From JAGIBJ01 sp047604965 (GTDB lineage: Bacteria > Actinomycetota > Thermoleophilia > Solirubrobacterales > Solirubrobacteraceae), in assembly GCA_047604965.1 (NCBI GenBank), contig JASGGQ010000122.1:1-7907 (forward strand): 7,907 nucleotides of DNA, written 5' to 3'. Shown in pieces: positions 1 to 6,868 of this stretch; the first letter of the stretch is position 1; every line of letters begins with the position of its first letter. The notes beneath the pieces were generated by a model that saw nothing but the letters and a program-made list of their open reading frames with translations, ran no database searches and was not told where the DNA came from. The position numbers and the translations under genes were made by a program.

Positions 1-73
1 TCAGCGCAGCGCCGCAGGTCGGCCGGCGCGGCTCAGCGCAGCGCCGCAGGTCGGCCGGCGCGGCTCAGCGCAG
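1..73. repeat. 32-bp tandem repeat, two full copies plus partial third
   Basis: Bases 1-32 and 33-64 are identical, and 65-73 repeat the first nine bases before divergence (TCAGCGCAG, then T in place of C). The third, partial copy is the end of the SGNH hydrolase gene, including its stop codon. Each unit carries an inverted repeat, GCGCCG-N9-CGGCGC (9-14/24-29 and 41-46/56-61), so the minus-strand transcript leaves the gene through two successive hairpins that could act as a terminator. Because 32 is not a multiple of three, the TGA triplets at 65-67, 33-35 and 1-3 fall in the three different minus-strand frames. The array touches the window edge, so its true copy number is unknown and an assembly artefact is possible. 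Confidence 0.9.
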
Positions 74-1570
74 TGCCGACGCGCGCACCTTGAAGATGCG
101 CGCGGCGCTGGAGAGCGATGTGCCGGCCGCGTCGAGCAACGTGACGCTCACGCGCACCCGGCGGCGCTTGCCGATCTGCCGCCACGCGGCCCGGCTGAGC
201 TTGACGGTCACCACCCGCCGGCTCGACGTACCCGCCGGCAACGCGACGGTCTTGACCGCCAGCTGCGCGCCGTGCGCGGTGCGCCCCAGCCGCACCGTCA
301 CGCGGCAGCGCGTACCGGCCGCCGCGACGTTCGCGGCGCAGGTCAGCCGCAGGCGACGCGCCGTCGGAACAGTGATCGCCCGCCCACCGAATCCGGCCTT
401 CACGGTGGCCGCCGCTGCCGATGCCGGAGTCGCTGTCGGCGTCGCACTCGGCGTCGCACTCGGCGTCGGCGTCGGCGTCGCGGTCGGCCCGGCCGTCACC
501 GCGTCGACCGCCTGCCCGACGAGCGCCAGAACCTGATCGGCGAGCGCCCGCTGCCCGGCGGCCGTCGGATGAAACGGCGCCGCATTCGTCCGGCCGGCCG
601 CCCAATCATCGGCGGCGATCGACGGCCCGAAAAACCACGGATCGGCCGAGCAGTACCGGTGATCTGCCAGCTCCGGGGCACCGACGACGAACACGCCGTC
701 ATGCTGCGCGGCAACCATCGCCAGGCCGCTGTTGAGCGCCGCGACCGCCTGATGCGCCCACGCCAGCTCGTCGGCACTCATCGTGCCGGGCGCCTCCGCG
801 CCACCCCCACCGGCCGGATTGATATCGGCGCACGCGCCCGCCGCCGGATAGTCCAGCGGGAACGGGTCGGCGTACGCGCTGATCAGCACCGCCGGCTGCT
901 TGCCGGCAGCCGCGCCACGGCGCGCAATCTCATTGAGCACCCGGTCGAGTTTGGTGGAGGTCGCGCTGAGCCGCTCGACCAGATCGTCGACGACGACCGA
1001 CTGTGCGCAACTCGCCGTCAGGTCGTAACACGACTGCAACCAGCTGACAAGCCCAACGTCGTTCGCGCCGATGCTCAACAGCACGACATCGGGACTCGCG
1101 GCGTCGTAGCGCGGATTCGGGGCGTCGGCGCCAGGATCGGTGCTGCTCCCCAACTGTCGCTCGATCGGCGTGCCGAGCGGGTCGACGCCACCGCCATCGC
1201 TGAGCACCCCCGCATCGATCGTCGCGCCGGTACACGCAAGATTCAGCAGCTGCGCGTCGAGCGCCTGCGCCACGAGCCGTGGGTACGCCTGCACCGACTG
1301 ATGGCAGGCGGCGGGCACGTCGCCCGTCTCCCAGGCACCGGTTGAGCCACTCTGCGCCCACGCTGAGCCGTCCCACTGCCAACCATCGCCGATCGCTTCG
1401 CCGGCCGCGATCGAATCGCCGAGCGCCACGATCGACGCGCCGACCGGCAGCGAGGCGGCGCGCGCCTGGTGCGGCAGCACCACGGCGAACGCAGCCGCGC
1501 AGAGCAGCAACGCGGCGGAGCAACGCCAGCCGCCAGCAAGGCGAGCGCGGTCAGCGATGCGGGGCGACAT
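65..1570 (-). CDS. Secreted SGNH/GDSL-family esterase with Pro/Thr linker and C-terminal beta domain
   Basis: A predicted exported serine esterase/lipase of the SGNH superfamily, 501 residues from the ATG at 1570. That start gives a signal peptide: basic residues 4-16, hydrophobic core 17-32, and cleavage after A-R-A near residue 38. Block I is GDS with the nucleophile Ser53, block II has Gly115 (CTGA), block III is GAND with Asn170, and block V is FHPTAAG with His334. There is no Asp three residues before the His, as in SGNH enzymes that work with a Ser-His dyad. Six cysteines (89, 113, 181, 188, 247, 307) could form three disulfides, as in secreted Streptomyces esterases. A Pro/Thr linker (about 361-383) leads to an Arg/Val-rich beta domain typical of Thermoleophilia surface proteins. 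The start overlaps the upstream phosphatase gene by 20 bp and has no clear Shine-Dalgarno, suggesting translational coupling. An earlier in-frame start at 1642 would bury the signal peptide. The substrate is unknown. Confidence 0.9.
   Translation of the reverse strand: MSPRIADRARLAGGWRCSAALLLCAAAFAVVLPHQARAASLPVGASIVALGDSIAAGEAIGDGWQWDGSAWAQSGSTGAWETGDVPAACHQSVQAYPRLVAQALDAQLLNLACTGATIDAGVLSDGGGVDPLGTPIERQLGSSTDPGADAPNPRYDAASPDVVLLSIGANDVGLVSWLQSCYDLTASCAQSVVVDDLVERLSATSTKLDRVLNEIARRGAAAGKQPAVLISAYADPFPLDYPAAGACADINPAGGGGAEAPGTMSADELAWAHQAVAALNSGLAMVAAQHDGVFVVGAPELADHRYCSADPWFFGPSIAADDWAAGRTNAAPFHPTAAGQRALADQVLALVGQAVDAVTAGPTATPTPTPSATPSATPTATPASAAAATVKAGFGGRAITVPTARRLRLTCAANVAAAGTRCRVTVRLGRTAHGAQLAVKTVALPAGTSSRRVVTVKLSRAAWRQIGKRRRVRVSVTLLDAAGTSLSSAARIFKVRASALR
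422..490 (-). repeat. Low-complexity Pro/Thr/Ser/Ala linker-coding repeat
   Basis: On the plus strand the triplet theme GTCGGC and the 12-bp unit GTCGCACTCGGC recur between about 436 and 480. On the minus strand this encodes a TPTP/SATP linker (residues 361-383 of the SGNH hydrolase) joining the catalytic domain to the C-terminal beta domain. Such linkers are flexible and common in secreted actinobacterial enzymes. The repeat could expand or contract without changing the frame, because the 12-bp unit is a whole number of codons. Confidence 0.85.
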
Positions 1571-2045
1571 AGTGCGAGAGGCGACCGGCAGCCCGGTCGA
1601 TGCCGACGAGCGTACCGGTCGAAAACCCACGATCGTCACCACTCAACTGATGGGCGATCCACGCCAGCGTCGGGTTGTGGCCGACAACCAGCAGATCACC
1701 GGCAGCGTCACCGTCATCCCACGGCGAAAGCAACGCGAGCAACGCGCCGACGCCATAGTCGCCGCCCAGTTCGTCAATCACCAGCGGCCCCGGAGCTGCG
1801 CCATGCGCTTCAGCCGCCAGCTGCGCCGTGTGATGAGCACGCAACCGCGGGCTGCACAGCACGACCGCCAGGCGCGGCGCCCGCTCGGCGAGCGCCACAC
1901 CGGCCGCCCGCGCCTGCGCCTCGCCGACGACGGTCAGTGGCCGGGCCGCATCGTCGACACCAGGCGGAGCACCAGCCTGACCGTGACGCAACAGCCACAG
2001 CGTTCGGTGTTTGGCCGGCGGCGACGAGCCACGCGCATCGCTCAT
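1551..2045 (-). CDS. sixA: SixA-type histidine phosphatase (phosphohistidine phosphatase family)
   Basis: A cytoplasmic member of the histidine phosphatase superfamily, 164 residues, close to the usual size of SixA proteins. The catalytic motif LLRHGQAG puts the phospho-accepting His at residue 21 next to Arg20. SPRLRAHHTA supplies the second conserved Arg (Arg69), Glu92 is a candidate general acid, and GHNP (122-125) carries the second catalytic His123. Known SixA enzymes remove phosphate from phosphohistidine on phosphotransfer proteins. The true substrate here cannot be told, and related branches act on small molecules. The ATG at 2045 was chosen because the residues upstream of it would overlap the glycoside hydrolase gene and add a non-conserved tail. 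It starts 16 nt after that gene's stop, and its own last 20 bp overlap the SGNH gene, so the three are probably co-transcribed. No strong Shine-Dalgarno is seen. Confidence 0.9.
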   Translation of the reverse strand: MSDARGSSPPAKHRTLWLLRHGQAGAPPGVDDAARPLTVVGEAQARAAGVALAERAPRLAVVLCSPRLRAHHTAQLAAEAHGAAPGPLVIDELGGDYGVGALLALLSPWDDGDAAGDLLVVGHNPTLAWIAHQLSGDDRGFSTGTLVGIDRAAGRLSHYVAPHR

Positions 2046-2061
2046 CGCGCCGGCCCCGAGC

Positions 2062-3492
2062 CTACTTGGAGTTCGGCGGAATCCACCCGCTGAACGGCAC
2101 AACGTACGGACTCGTCAGCGTGCCGGCGGCCGTCGTCACGGTGTAGCGGTAGCGGGCGTTCTTGCGGTACTTGTCGGTCAGCGTGAAGACTCCGAGACGG
2201 TTGGTCTTGACCTTCTTGAGCGTTTTGAACGCGCCACTGCCACTCCTGACCTGCACCGTTACCGTGACCGCACCGGTGGCGGTGCGCACCAGTCCCCACA
2301 GCGAACTCTTGGGGCGCTTGCCGCTACCGACCGGTTTGGCATCGAGCGTCAGCCGGAAGGCGTCGTACGCCGGCTTCGCGACCCCGGTCGCATACCGCAG
2401 GCCGGTTTGGAAGCCGCCGGTGTCGGTGTCGTCGGTCAGCAGGTACTGGGAGAAGCCCTTGATCCGCGTGTTGTAATACGCCTCGCGCTCGACGCGCGCA
2501 CGGATCTCATACTGCGCGAGCGGCGTGACGCCGAGGATCTTGTCGGGGTAGCTCTGAATCCCGAACTCGGTGTAGTACACCGGCACCTTCGAGTTGATCG
2601 CCTTGCCCTTCGCGGCTTTGTCGAGGAAGCTCACGAGCCGACTGAAGTTGCGGTACGTCACATCCTGCGAGCTGAGCTTGCCGTTCGTGAACTGGTACGG
2701 GTGGTGCGAAAGGCCGTCGATCGTCAGCTTGCTGCCGCACTTCGTGTTGAGCTTGTACTTCGTCGTCAGGCACAGCGCTTGGCGCAGGAAGCTCAGCGGA
2801 TAGAGGCGATCGCTGGTGCCGGCGCCGCCGACCGGTGCCGTTTCGCCAAACAGCACCTTCGTCGAGCTTTGGCCGGCGTCAACCTTGATGCCATCGCGAG
2901 CCGCGATGTACAGCGCGCGGTAGAGCAGCGGCGACACGGCGCTGCCACCAACGAGCACCGGCTTGAGGAACTTTTCGAGGTTCGGCTCGTTCCAGACCGA
3001 CCAGATCACGTTCGCGCCTCCGAAGCGGCGCGCGGCCGCAGCGGCAAATGCACGGAACTGCGTAGCGTCGGGGCGCGTGAGGTTGTCGGACTTCGCGGCG
3101 GTCGCCCACTTCGGTACGGGGCTGGAGAGCGAGATCAGCACCGTCATGCCTTTGCTGACGGCGGTGTCAACGACCGAGCCGTACTGGTTCCAGTTGTACG
3201 ACGAGGGCTGCGTGAGATCGACGCTCGGGATCGTCGCCGAGTCGGGATCGGGCGCGACGTCGTACCAGCGCAGGTTGATGCGCAGCGCTTTGACCCCGAG
3301 CTGCTCGAAGTCAGCGAAGGCGGCGGCACGGGTCGCGTCGGTCGCGGGCGCGCTGCCCACTGCGGTGAGGTCGCGTGGCGCCTCGAAGAACACCGTCTGC
3401 GTGGATGCCGCACGAGCAGCGCTGGTGCAAACGAGCAGCAGCATGAAGGCGGCGAAAAGCGGGCGGAGCGTGAAGTTCAGAGAAATCACCAA
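2062..3492 (-). CDS. Secreted clan GH-A glycoside hydrolase (GH39/GH5-like) with C-terminal beta domain
   Basis: A predicted exported retaining glycosidase, 476 residues. A signal peptide covers residues 1-28, with a hydrophobic stretch at about 12-22 and A-R-A before the cleavage site. The (beta/alpha)8 signatures are WNEPN at 167-171, with Glu169 as likely acid/base; HHPY at 263-266; and YTEFG at 307-311, with Glu309 as likely nucleophile. From about residue 396 a beta-rich domain follows (VTVTVQVRSG..., GVFTL...YRYTV), resembling accessory domains attached to such enzymes in Thermoleophilia. The start is TTG at 3492 or GTG at 3489. No ATG or other plausible start lies upstream before a stop, and the first ATG (residue 17) would destroy the signal peptide. 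There is no Shine-Dalgarno, so the transcript may be leaderless. The exact family and sugar substrate are not determinable by eye. It heads the block with the phosphatase and SGNH genes. Confidence 0.88.
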   Translation of the reverse strand: MVISLNFTLRPLFAAFMLLLVCTSAARAASTQTVFFEAPRDLTAVGSAPATDATRAAAFADFEQLGVKALRINLRWYDVAPDPDSATIPSVDLTQPSSYNWNQYGSVVDTAVSKGMTVLISLSSPVPKWATAAKSDNLTRPDATQFRAFAAAAARRFGGANVIWSVWNEPNLEKFLKPVLVGGSAVSPLLYRALYIAARDGIKVDAGQSSTKVLFGETAPVGGAGTSDRLYPLSFLRQALCLTTKYKLNTKCGSKLTIDGLSHHPYQFTNGKLSSQDVTYRNFSRLVSFLDKAAKGKAINSKVPVYYTEFGIQSYPDKILGVTPLAQYEIRARVEREAYYNTRIKGFSQYLLTDDTDTGGFQTGLRYATGVAKPAYDAFRLTLDAKPVGSGKRPKSSLWGLVRTATGAVTVTVQVRSGSGAFKTLKKVKTNRLGVFTLTDKYRKNARYRYTVTTAAGTLTSPYVVPFSGWIPPNSK

Positions 3493-3608
3493 CGAGAGGT
3501 AGCAGGGAACGGCTGGGCCCGGGGGTGCCCGCTGGGAGGCATAGCCTCACATACTGGACACATCGATGCGCCATTGGTTACGCCGGCCGGTTCGGCATGC
3601 CTGCACCC
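3493..3608 (-). promoter_or_regulatory. Upstream region of the glycoside hydrolase gene, probable promoter zone
   Basis: Any promoter for the three-gene minus-strand block should lie in this gap. It contains a small perfect inverted repeat, GAGGC-ATA-GCCTC (3536-3548), about 45 bp before the start codon, and a GC-rich run, GGGCCCGGGGGTGCCC, nearer the gene. I could not identify a convincing -35/-10 pair, so the assignment rests on position alone. Confidence 0.3.
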
Positions 3609-3640
3609 GGCGCGCAAACGCCACTCGTGCGCTGCGCGCC
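3609..3640 (-). terminator. Inverted repeat downstream of rmlD, possible terminator
   Basis: An 8-bp perfect inverted repeat, GGCGCGCA (3609-3616) and TGCGCGCC (3633-3640), with a 16-nt loop, begins 20 nt after the rmlD stop codon. The stem is entirely GC apart from its inner pair and would be stable. No T-run follows on the minus strand, so it is not a classical intrinsic terminator. U-less hairpins at gene ends are common in GC-rich actinobacteria. Confidence 0.4.
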
Positions 3641-3660
3641 TGCCGGTCTGCCGTCGGGGC

Positions 3661-4533
3661 CTACGACGCTGAACCGCGCTCGGCGAGGTAGCCGCGCACG
3701 CCATCCTGCCACGCCGGCAGCAGCGGCACGCCCTCGCCAGCGCGTTCGGTCGCGAGCACACTCCACGCAGGCCGAGGAGCGGGCCGCACGAACGCCGACG
3801 AATCGGTCTCGTTGACGACCGCCTCAAGCCCCGCCTGCCGGTACAGCTCGACCGTCAAGCCGTGCCAACTGACCTGGCCGCCGCCCGCAGTATGCGCGAT
3901 GCCGGTAACCGTGCCGCCGGCCAACGCAACGAGCGCCGGGGAGAGATGACCGGTCCACGTCGGCGAGCCGATCTGATCGGTCACGACCCCAACCTCGCCG
4001 CGCTCGGCGCCGACGCGCAGCATCGTGTCCGGGAAGCTTTTGCCGGGCCAGCCGAAGAGCCACGCCGTGCGGGCGATCACGTAGTTGTCGGTCGTCTCAG
4101 CGATCGCGATCTCACCGGCGCGCTTGGTGCGGCCGTACGCGCCGAGTGGCGCCGTCGGATCGGATTCCACGTACGGCCGGCCCGTCAGCGTGCCATCAAA
4201 CACGTAGTCGGTCGACACCGCCACGAGCCGCGCGTCAAGCTCGGCGCAGGCGCGCGCGACGTTCTCCGACGCGACCCCGTTGACCCGCAGCGCCGCCGCC
4301 TCCTGCGCTTCGGCGCCATCGACATCGACCCAGGCCGCGCAGTGGATAACCGCAGCTGCCCGCGCCTGCTGGAGCGCCCGCACGGTCGCGGCGCCGTCGG
4401 TCAGATCGACCGTCAGATCGCTGCCACGCAGATCGAGCCCGACCGGCTCCCAGCCGGCCGCCGCCGCATCGGCGACGACCCGCCGGCCGAGCATGCCGGC
4501 CGCACCGGTGACGGCGAGCACTCCGAGACTCAT
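3661..4533 (-). CDS. rmlD: dTDP-4-dehydrorhamnose reductase (RmlD)
   Basis: An extended short-chain dehydrogenase that reduces dTDP-4-dehydro-L-rhamnose to dTDP-L-rhamnose, the last step in making the rhamnose donor for cell-wall and surface glycans. It has 290 residues, normal for the family. The N-terminal nucleotide-binding motif is GAAGMLG (10-16). HCAAWVDVDGAE (64-75) matches the RmlD 'AAxTxVDxAE' signature. The catalytic residues are Thr108 in VSTDYVFDG, Tyr133 and Lys137 (YGRTK). The C-terminal RPAPRPAWSVL segment matches the conserved substrate-binding end of RmlD. The ATG at 4533 starts directly with the Rossmann strand; upstream alternatives would overlap the pafBC end. It lies 13 nt after that gene, so it may share its transcript. 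No rmlA, rmlB or rmlC is present in the window, so pathway partners must be elsewhere. Confidence 0.92.
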   Translation of the reverse strand: MSLGVLAVTGAAGMLGRRVVADAAAAGWEPVGLDLRGSDLTVDLTDGAATVRALQQARAAAVIHCAAWVDVDGAEAQEAAALRVNGVASENVARACAELDARLVAVSTDYVFDGTLTGRPYVESDPTAPLGAYGRTKRAGEIAIAETTDNYVIARTAWLFGWPGKSFPDTMLRVGAERGEVGVVTDQIGSPTWTGHLSPALVALAGGTVTGIAHTAGGGQVSWHGLTVELYRQAGLEAVVNETDSSAFVRPAPRPAWSVLATERAGEGVPLLPAWQDGVRGYLAERGSAS

Positions 4534-4546
4534 CGGCGATGCCCGC

Positions 4547-6601
4547 TCAGCGCAGCGCGGCCGCAAGCGCGTTGGCAGTGTCGCGCACGGCGTCGCGTGC
4601 CCGCTCCGGCGAGAGGATCGCAGCGTCGCCCGCTTCAGCGAGCACTTCGCGTACGAGCCAGTCGTTACCGGCGTACGGCAGCTCGACGATCACCGCCCCA
4701 TCGGCCAGCTCTTCGCTGACGCGCCGCTCCTCGCGCGCCCAACGGGCGCGCGCCGGGGCGATCCACACGCGCGCGACGTCGGAGGCCGGCAGTTCACCGG
4801 TACGCGGCCAGCCGTCGATGTCGGCGGCCGGGTCGACTTCGGGCCGGCGCTCGAAGGTCGCGCCGGTCTCCTCCACCGTATGTAGGCGATCGAGGCGGAA
4901 GTGGCGGACCGCCGCCTTGCCGAGATCGTAGGAGGCGACGTACCAGCCTTCGCGGCCGTTGACGAGCGCGTAGGGCTCGATCGTGCGGGTCGAAAGCTCG
5001 TCCTCGTTCGGCTTCCAATACACGATTTTCAGCACGCGCTGCTCGGCGATCGCAGCACTGACGCGGCGTGCGAGGTCGCGGTCGTCACCGCCGGTGCCGG
5101 CGATGTGCAGCCCCTGCTGGGCCGGGTCGGCGCCAAGCGCATCAACGATCTTCTGCCGGGCGCTGTTCAGCGACCCTTCCGGCAGATGGTCGCCGATCAG
5201 GTCGATCGCGGCAACGAGCGCCTTCGCTTCGACCGGCAACAGCCGAGCCGGGCGCGCAAAGTTGTCGGAGTACGGCTCGGGGTCGACTTCGATCGTCCCA
5301 TCGTCAGCGACCTCGGCGTAGAGCACGTAGCTGCCGCCGCCGAAGTTCACGACGCTCAGCAGGTTCACGTCGTCGCGCAGTTCGGCTTCGGTGATCTGAA
5401 GGCGCTGCTGAAGCTCGCGCGCCTGGAGTGTTTCGCCCCGGCGGCCCGCCTGAATCAAGATCGACGCGAGCGTCACGAGCCGCGCAAAACGCTCCGGCCG
5501 GATCGTCGGCTCACCCTTCTCTTTCGGCTCCGGCTCAACGGCGGCCAGCGACGGCGCGCCGGGCAGCGCGGCGGCCAGCTCCAAGCCGCCGGGCGCGTGA
5601 CGGCGGGCGAGCAAGTCGATGCGATCTTGCAGTTCGGCTTCGAGCGCGGGCGGGCCGACGACCCGCAGATGCTCGCCGTGGCGCAACACCCAGGAGATCA
5701 GCGCACGCGAACTGGAGTACGGGGTCGTGAAGCGCACGCCACCATCGGCAAGCGGCTCGAACGTGCCATACCGGCCGAAATGACGTTCGATCTGCCACGC
5801 GATCCGCTTGCTGACATCCAGCTCGGCGTCGGCAACCGGTTCGCCGAGCTGCCACGCGGCGCGGCTGGCGTAGTCGCGTGGATCGAAGTCGGCGGGGCGC
5901 CGGAAGTCGTGCTCGGACTTGCTGGCGTAGCTGACTCGGCCACGAATCCGGCTAAGACGGAAGACGCGCACCGCCTCGCGCTCGTGGGCGTAGCCGACGA
6001 GATAGAACCGACCATCCTGGAAGAGCAGCGCATACGGGTCAACCTTGCGCTTCTCGGTTTCGTCGCGGTCGATCGTGAAGTAGTCGAAGAGGATCGTCTT
6101 CTGGCGGAAGATCGATGTTTCGATCTTCGCGAGGCGCTGCGAGAGCTCTGGCCCTTCGGCTCCGGCGGTGACGCCGAGCGCGATCTGGCGCTGAGCGGGC
6201 GCGCTGAGCGGACTCGGCTGGCCCCAGGTGAGCTGCTGGAGCGCGAGGCGCAGCGGTTCTGCGTAGGCAAACTCGCCGTCGAGCAGCATCAACGCCGAGC
6301 CGAGCGCCGCCAGTTCCGGGTCGGTGAACTCGATCGCCGGCAAGTGGAAGTTCTCCGGGCGCAGCGAGTAGTTCTCCTGGTCGGCGTTGGCTTCGGCCGG
6401 CTTATCGACCGAGAGCTGGATGCCGAGCGCTTCGAGTTCGGCGCGGTCGGCGTAGAACCGGCGCGCGAACGCATCTTCGTTCATCCCCGAATACCCCTCG
6501 ACATCGCGGCGAATCTCGCTCGCCGTCACCGGGCGGCGTTCCGCCATGAGGTAGGAGATCAACGAGAGCTGCCGGATGAGCTTCTCGGTGTCCTTAGCCA
6601 T
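4547..6601 (-). CDS. pafBC: Fused PafB-PafC-type transcriptional regulator, two HTH-WYL modules
   Basis: A 684-residue cytoplasmic DNA-binding regulator made of two similar halves. Half one: winged HTH at about 5-85, then a WYL domain at about 165-235 (DGRFYLVGYA...VFRLSRI), then a WCX-type extension to about 335. A charged Pro/Glu/Lys linker (about 350-362) follows. Half two: HTH at about 367-430, WYL at about 520-575 (GREGWYVASYD...HFRLDRL), and WCX to the end. In mycobacteria PafB and PafC are separate proteins forming a heterodimer that activates LexA-independent DNA-damage genes; natural fusions like this occur in other actinobacteria. The assignment as PafBC rests on this architecture and the residue patterns. 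The ATG at 6601 has a good Shine-Dalgarno. The usual neighbours (pafA, tat genes) are not in the window; rmlD follows instead. The second HTH is the less typical of the two. Confidence 0.88.
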   Translation of the reverse strand: MAKDTEKLIRQLSLISYLMAERRPVTASEIRRDVEGYSGMNEDAFARRFYADRAELEALGIQLSVDKPAEANADQENYSLRPENFHLPAIEFTDPELAALGSALMLLDGEFAYAEPLRLALQQLTWGQPSPLSAPAQRQIALGVTAGAEGPELSQRLAKIETSIFRQKTILFDYFTIDRDETEKRKVDPYALLFQDGRFYLVGYAHEREAVRVFRLSRIRGRVSYASKSEHDFRRPADFDPRDYASRAAWQLGEPVADAELDVSKRIAWQIERHFGRYGTFEPLADGGVRFTTPYSSSRALISWVLRHGEHLRVVGPPALEAELQDRIDLLARRHAPGGLELAAALPGAPSLAAVEPEPKEKGEPTIRPERFARLVTLASILIQAGRRGETLQARELQQRLQITEAELRDDVNLLSVVNFGGGSYVLYAEVADDGTIEVDPEPYSDNFARPARLLPVEAKALVAAIDLIGDHLPEGSLNSARQKIVDALGADPAQQGLHIAGTGGDDRDLARRVSAAIAEQRVLKIVYWKPNEDELSTRTIEPYALVNGREGWYVASYDLGKAAVRHFRLDRLHTVEETGATFERRPEVDPAADIDGWPRTGELPASDVARVWIAPARARWAREERRVSEELADGAVIVELPYAGNDWLVREVLAEAGDAAILSPERARDAVRDTANALAAALR

Positions 6602-6609
6602 GCCCTGCG

Positions 6610-6615
6610 CACCTT
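6610..6615 (-). promoter_or_regulatory. Ribosome binding site of pafBC
   Basis: The minus-strand sequence AAGGTG lies 8 nt before the ATG at 6601. It is the only clear Shine-Dalgarno among the minus-strand genes here and supports the chosen start. Confidence 0.65.
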
Positions 6616-6718
6616 ACGCGGCCTTCGCAACCGAGAACGGCCCGCGCCCTCTTGTTCCCCGCTCTTTGCGGGCTTCATCGGCGTGTTCCGGCGCACGAAC
6701 CCCTGCATCGCAGCGAAT

Positions 6719-6737
6719 CTCACCGGTTCGTGACCGG
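6719..6737. promoter_or_regulatory. Candidate operator, copy 1
   Basis: CTCACCGG-TTC-GTGACCGG. It has partial dyad symmetry (TCAC...GTGA) and matches a second copy 75 bp away at 6794-6813. Two ACCGGT palindromes within and beside it (6722-6727, 6733-6738) are 11 bp apart, one helical turn. It lies in the divergent region between pafBC and the LuxR-type gene. Which protein would bind is unknown. Confidence 0.4.
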
Positions 6738-6793
6738 TCGCACACAGCCGCCTGTTGCCGGCGCACCGGCCAGGAACGTCGTTCGGACGCCGA

Positions 6794-6813
6794 CTCACCG
6801 GATAGGTGACTGG
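6794..6813. promoter_or_regulatory. Candidate operator, copy 2
   Basis: CTCACCGG-ATAG-GTGACTGG, a direct repeat of the element at 6719-6737 with one extra spacer base. Its core TCACC-GGATA-GGTGA is a perfect 5-bp-arm inverted repeat. It lies 56-75 bp upstream of the LuxR-type gene start, a position compatible with promoter control, although no -10/-35 could be assigned with confidence. Confidence 0.4.
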
Positions 6814-6868
6814 CCGTTTGGCGCAAAACCTCTGGCGCCTCTCCTGTCCCTCTGCCACGATAGGCGCA

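Noticed and set aside
436..480. Short regular repeats that might be taken for a CRISPR or regulatory array
   Set aside because: The units are codon-periodic and encode a Pro/Thr linker; there are no unique spacers.
272..1345. A 357-codon plus-strand frame opposite the SGNH hydrolase
   Set aside because: It is Arg-rich, has no domain pattern, and the SGNH catalytic blocks on the other strand explain the region.
2011..3672. A 553-codon plus-strand open frame opposite the glycoside hydrolase
   Set aside because: It is Arg-rich with no recognisable domain and lies antisense to a gene with signal peptide and catalytic motifs. Long antisense frames are expected at this GC content.
4547..4558. The first 12 bases of the left-edge repeat also occur at the end of pafBC
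   Set aside because: Both genes end in Ala-Leu-Arg-stop with favoured GC-rich codons. The match stops after 12 bases and the flanks differ.
4901..6733. A 610-codon plus-strand open frame opposite pafBC
   Set aside because: It is the antisense shadow of a clear double WYL protein; its composition mirrors the complementary codons and no motif is seen.
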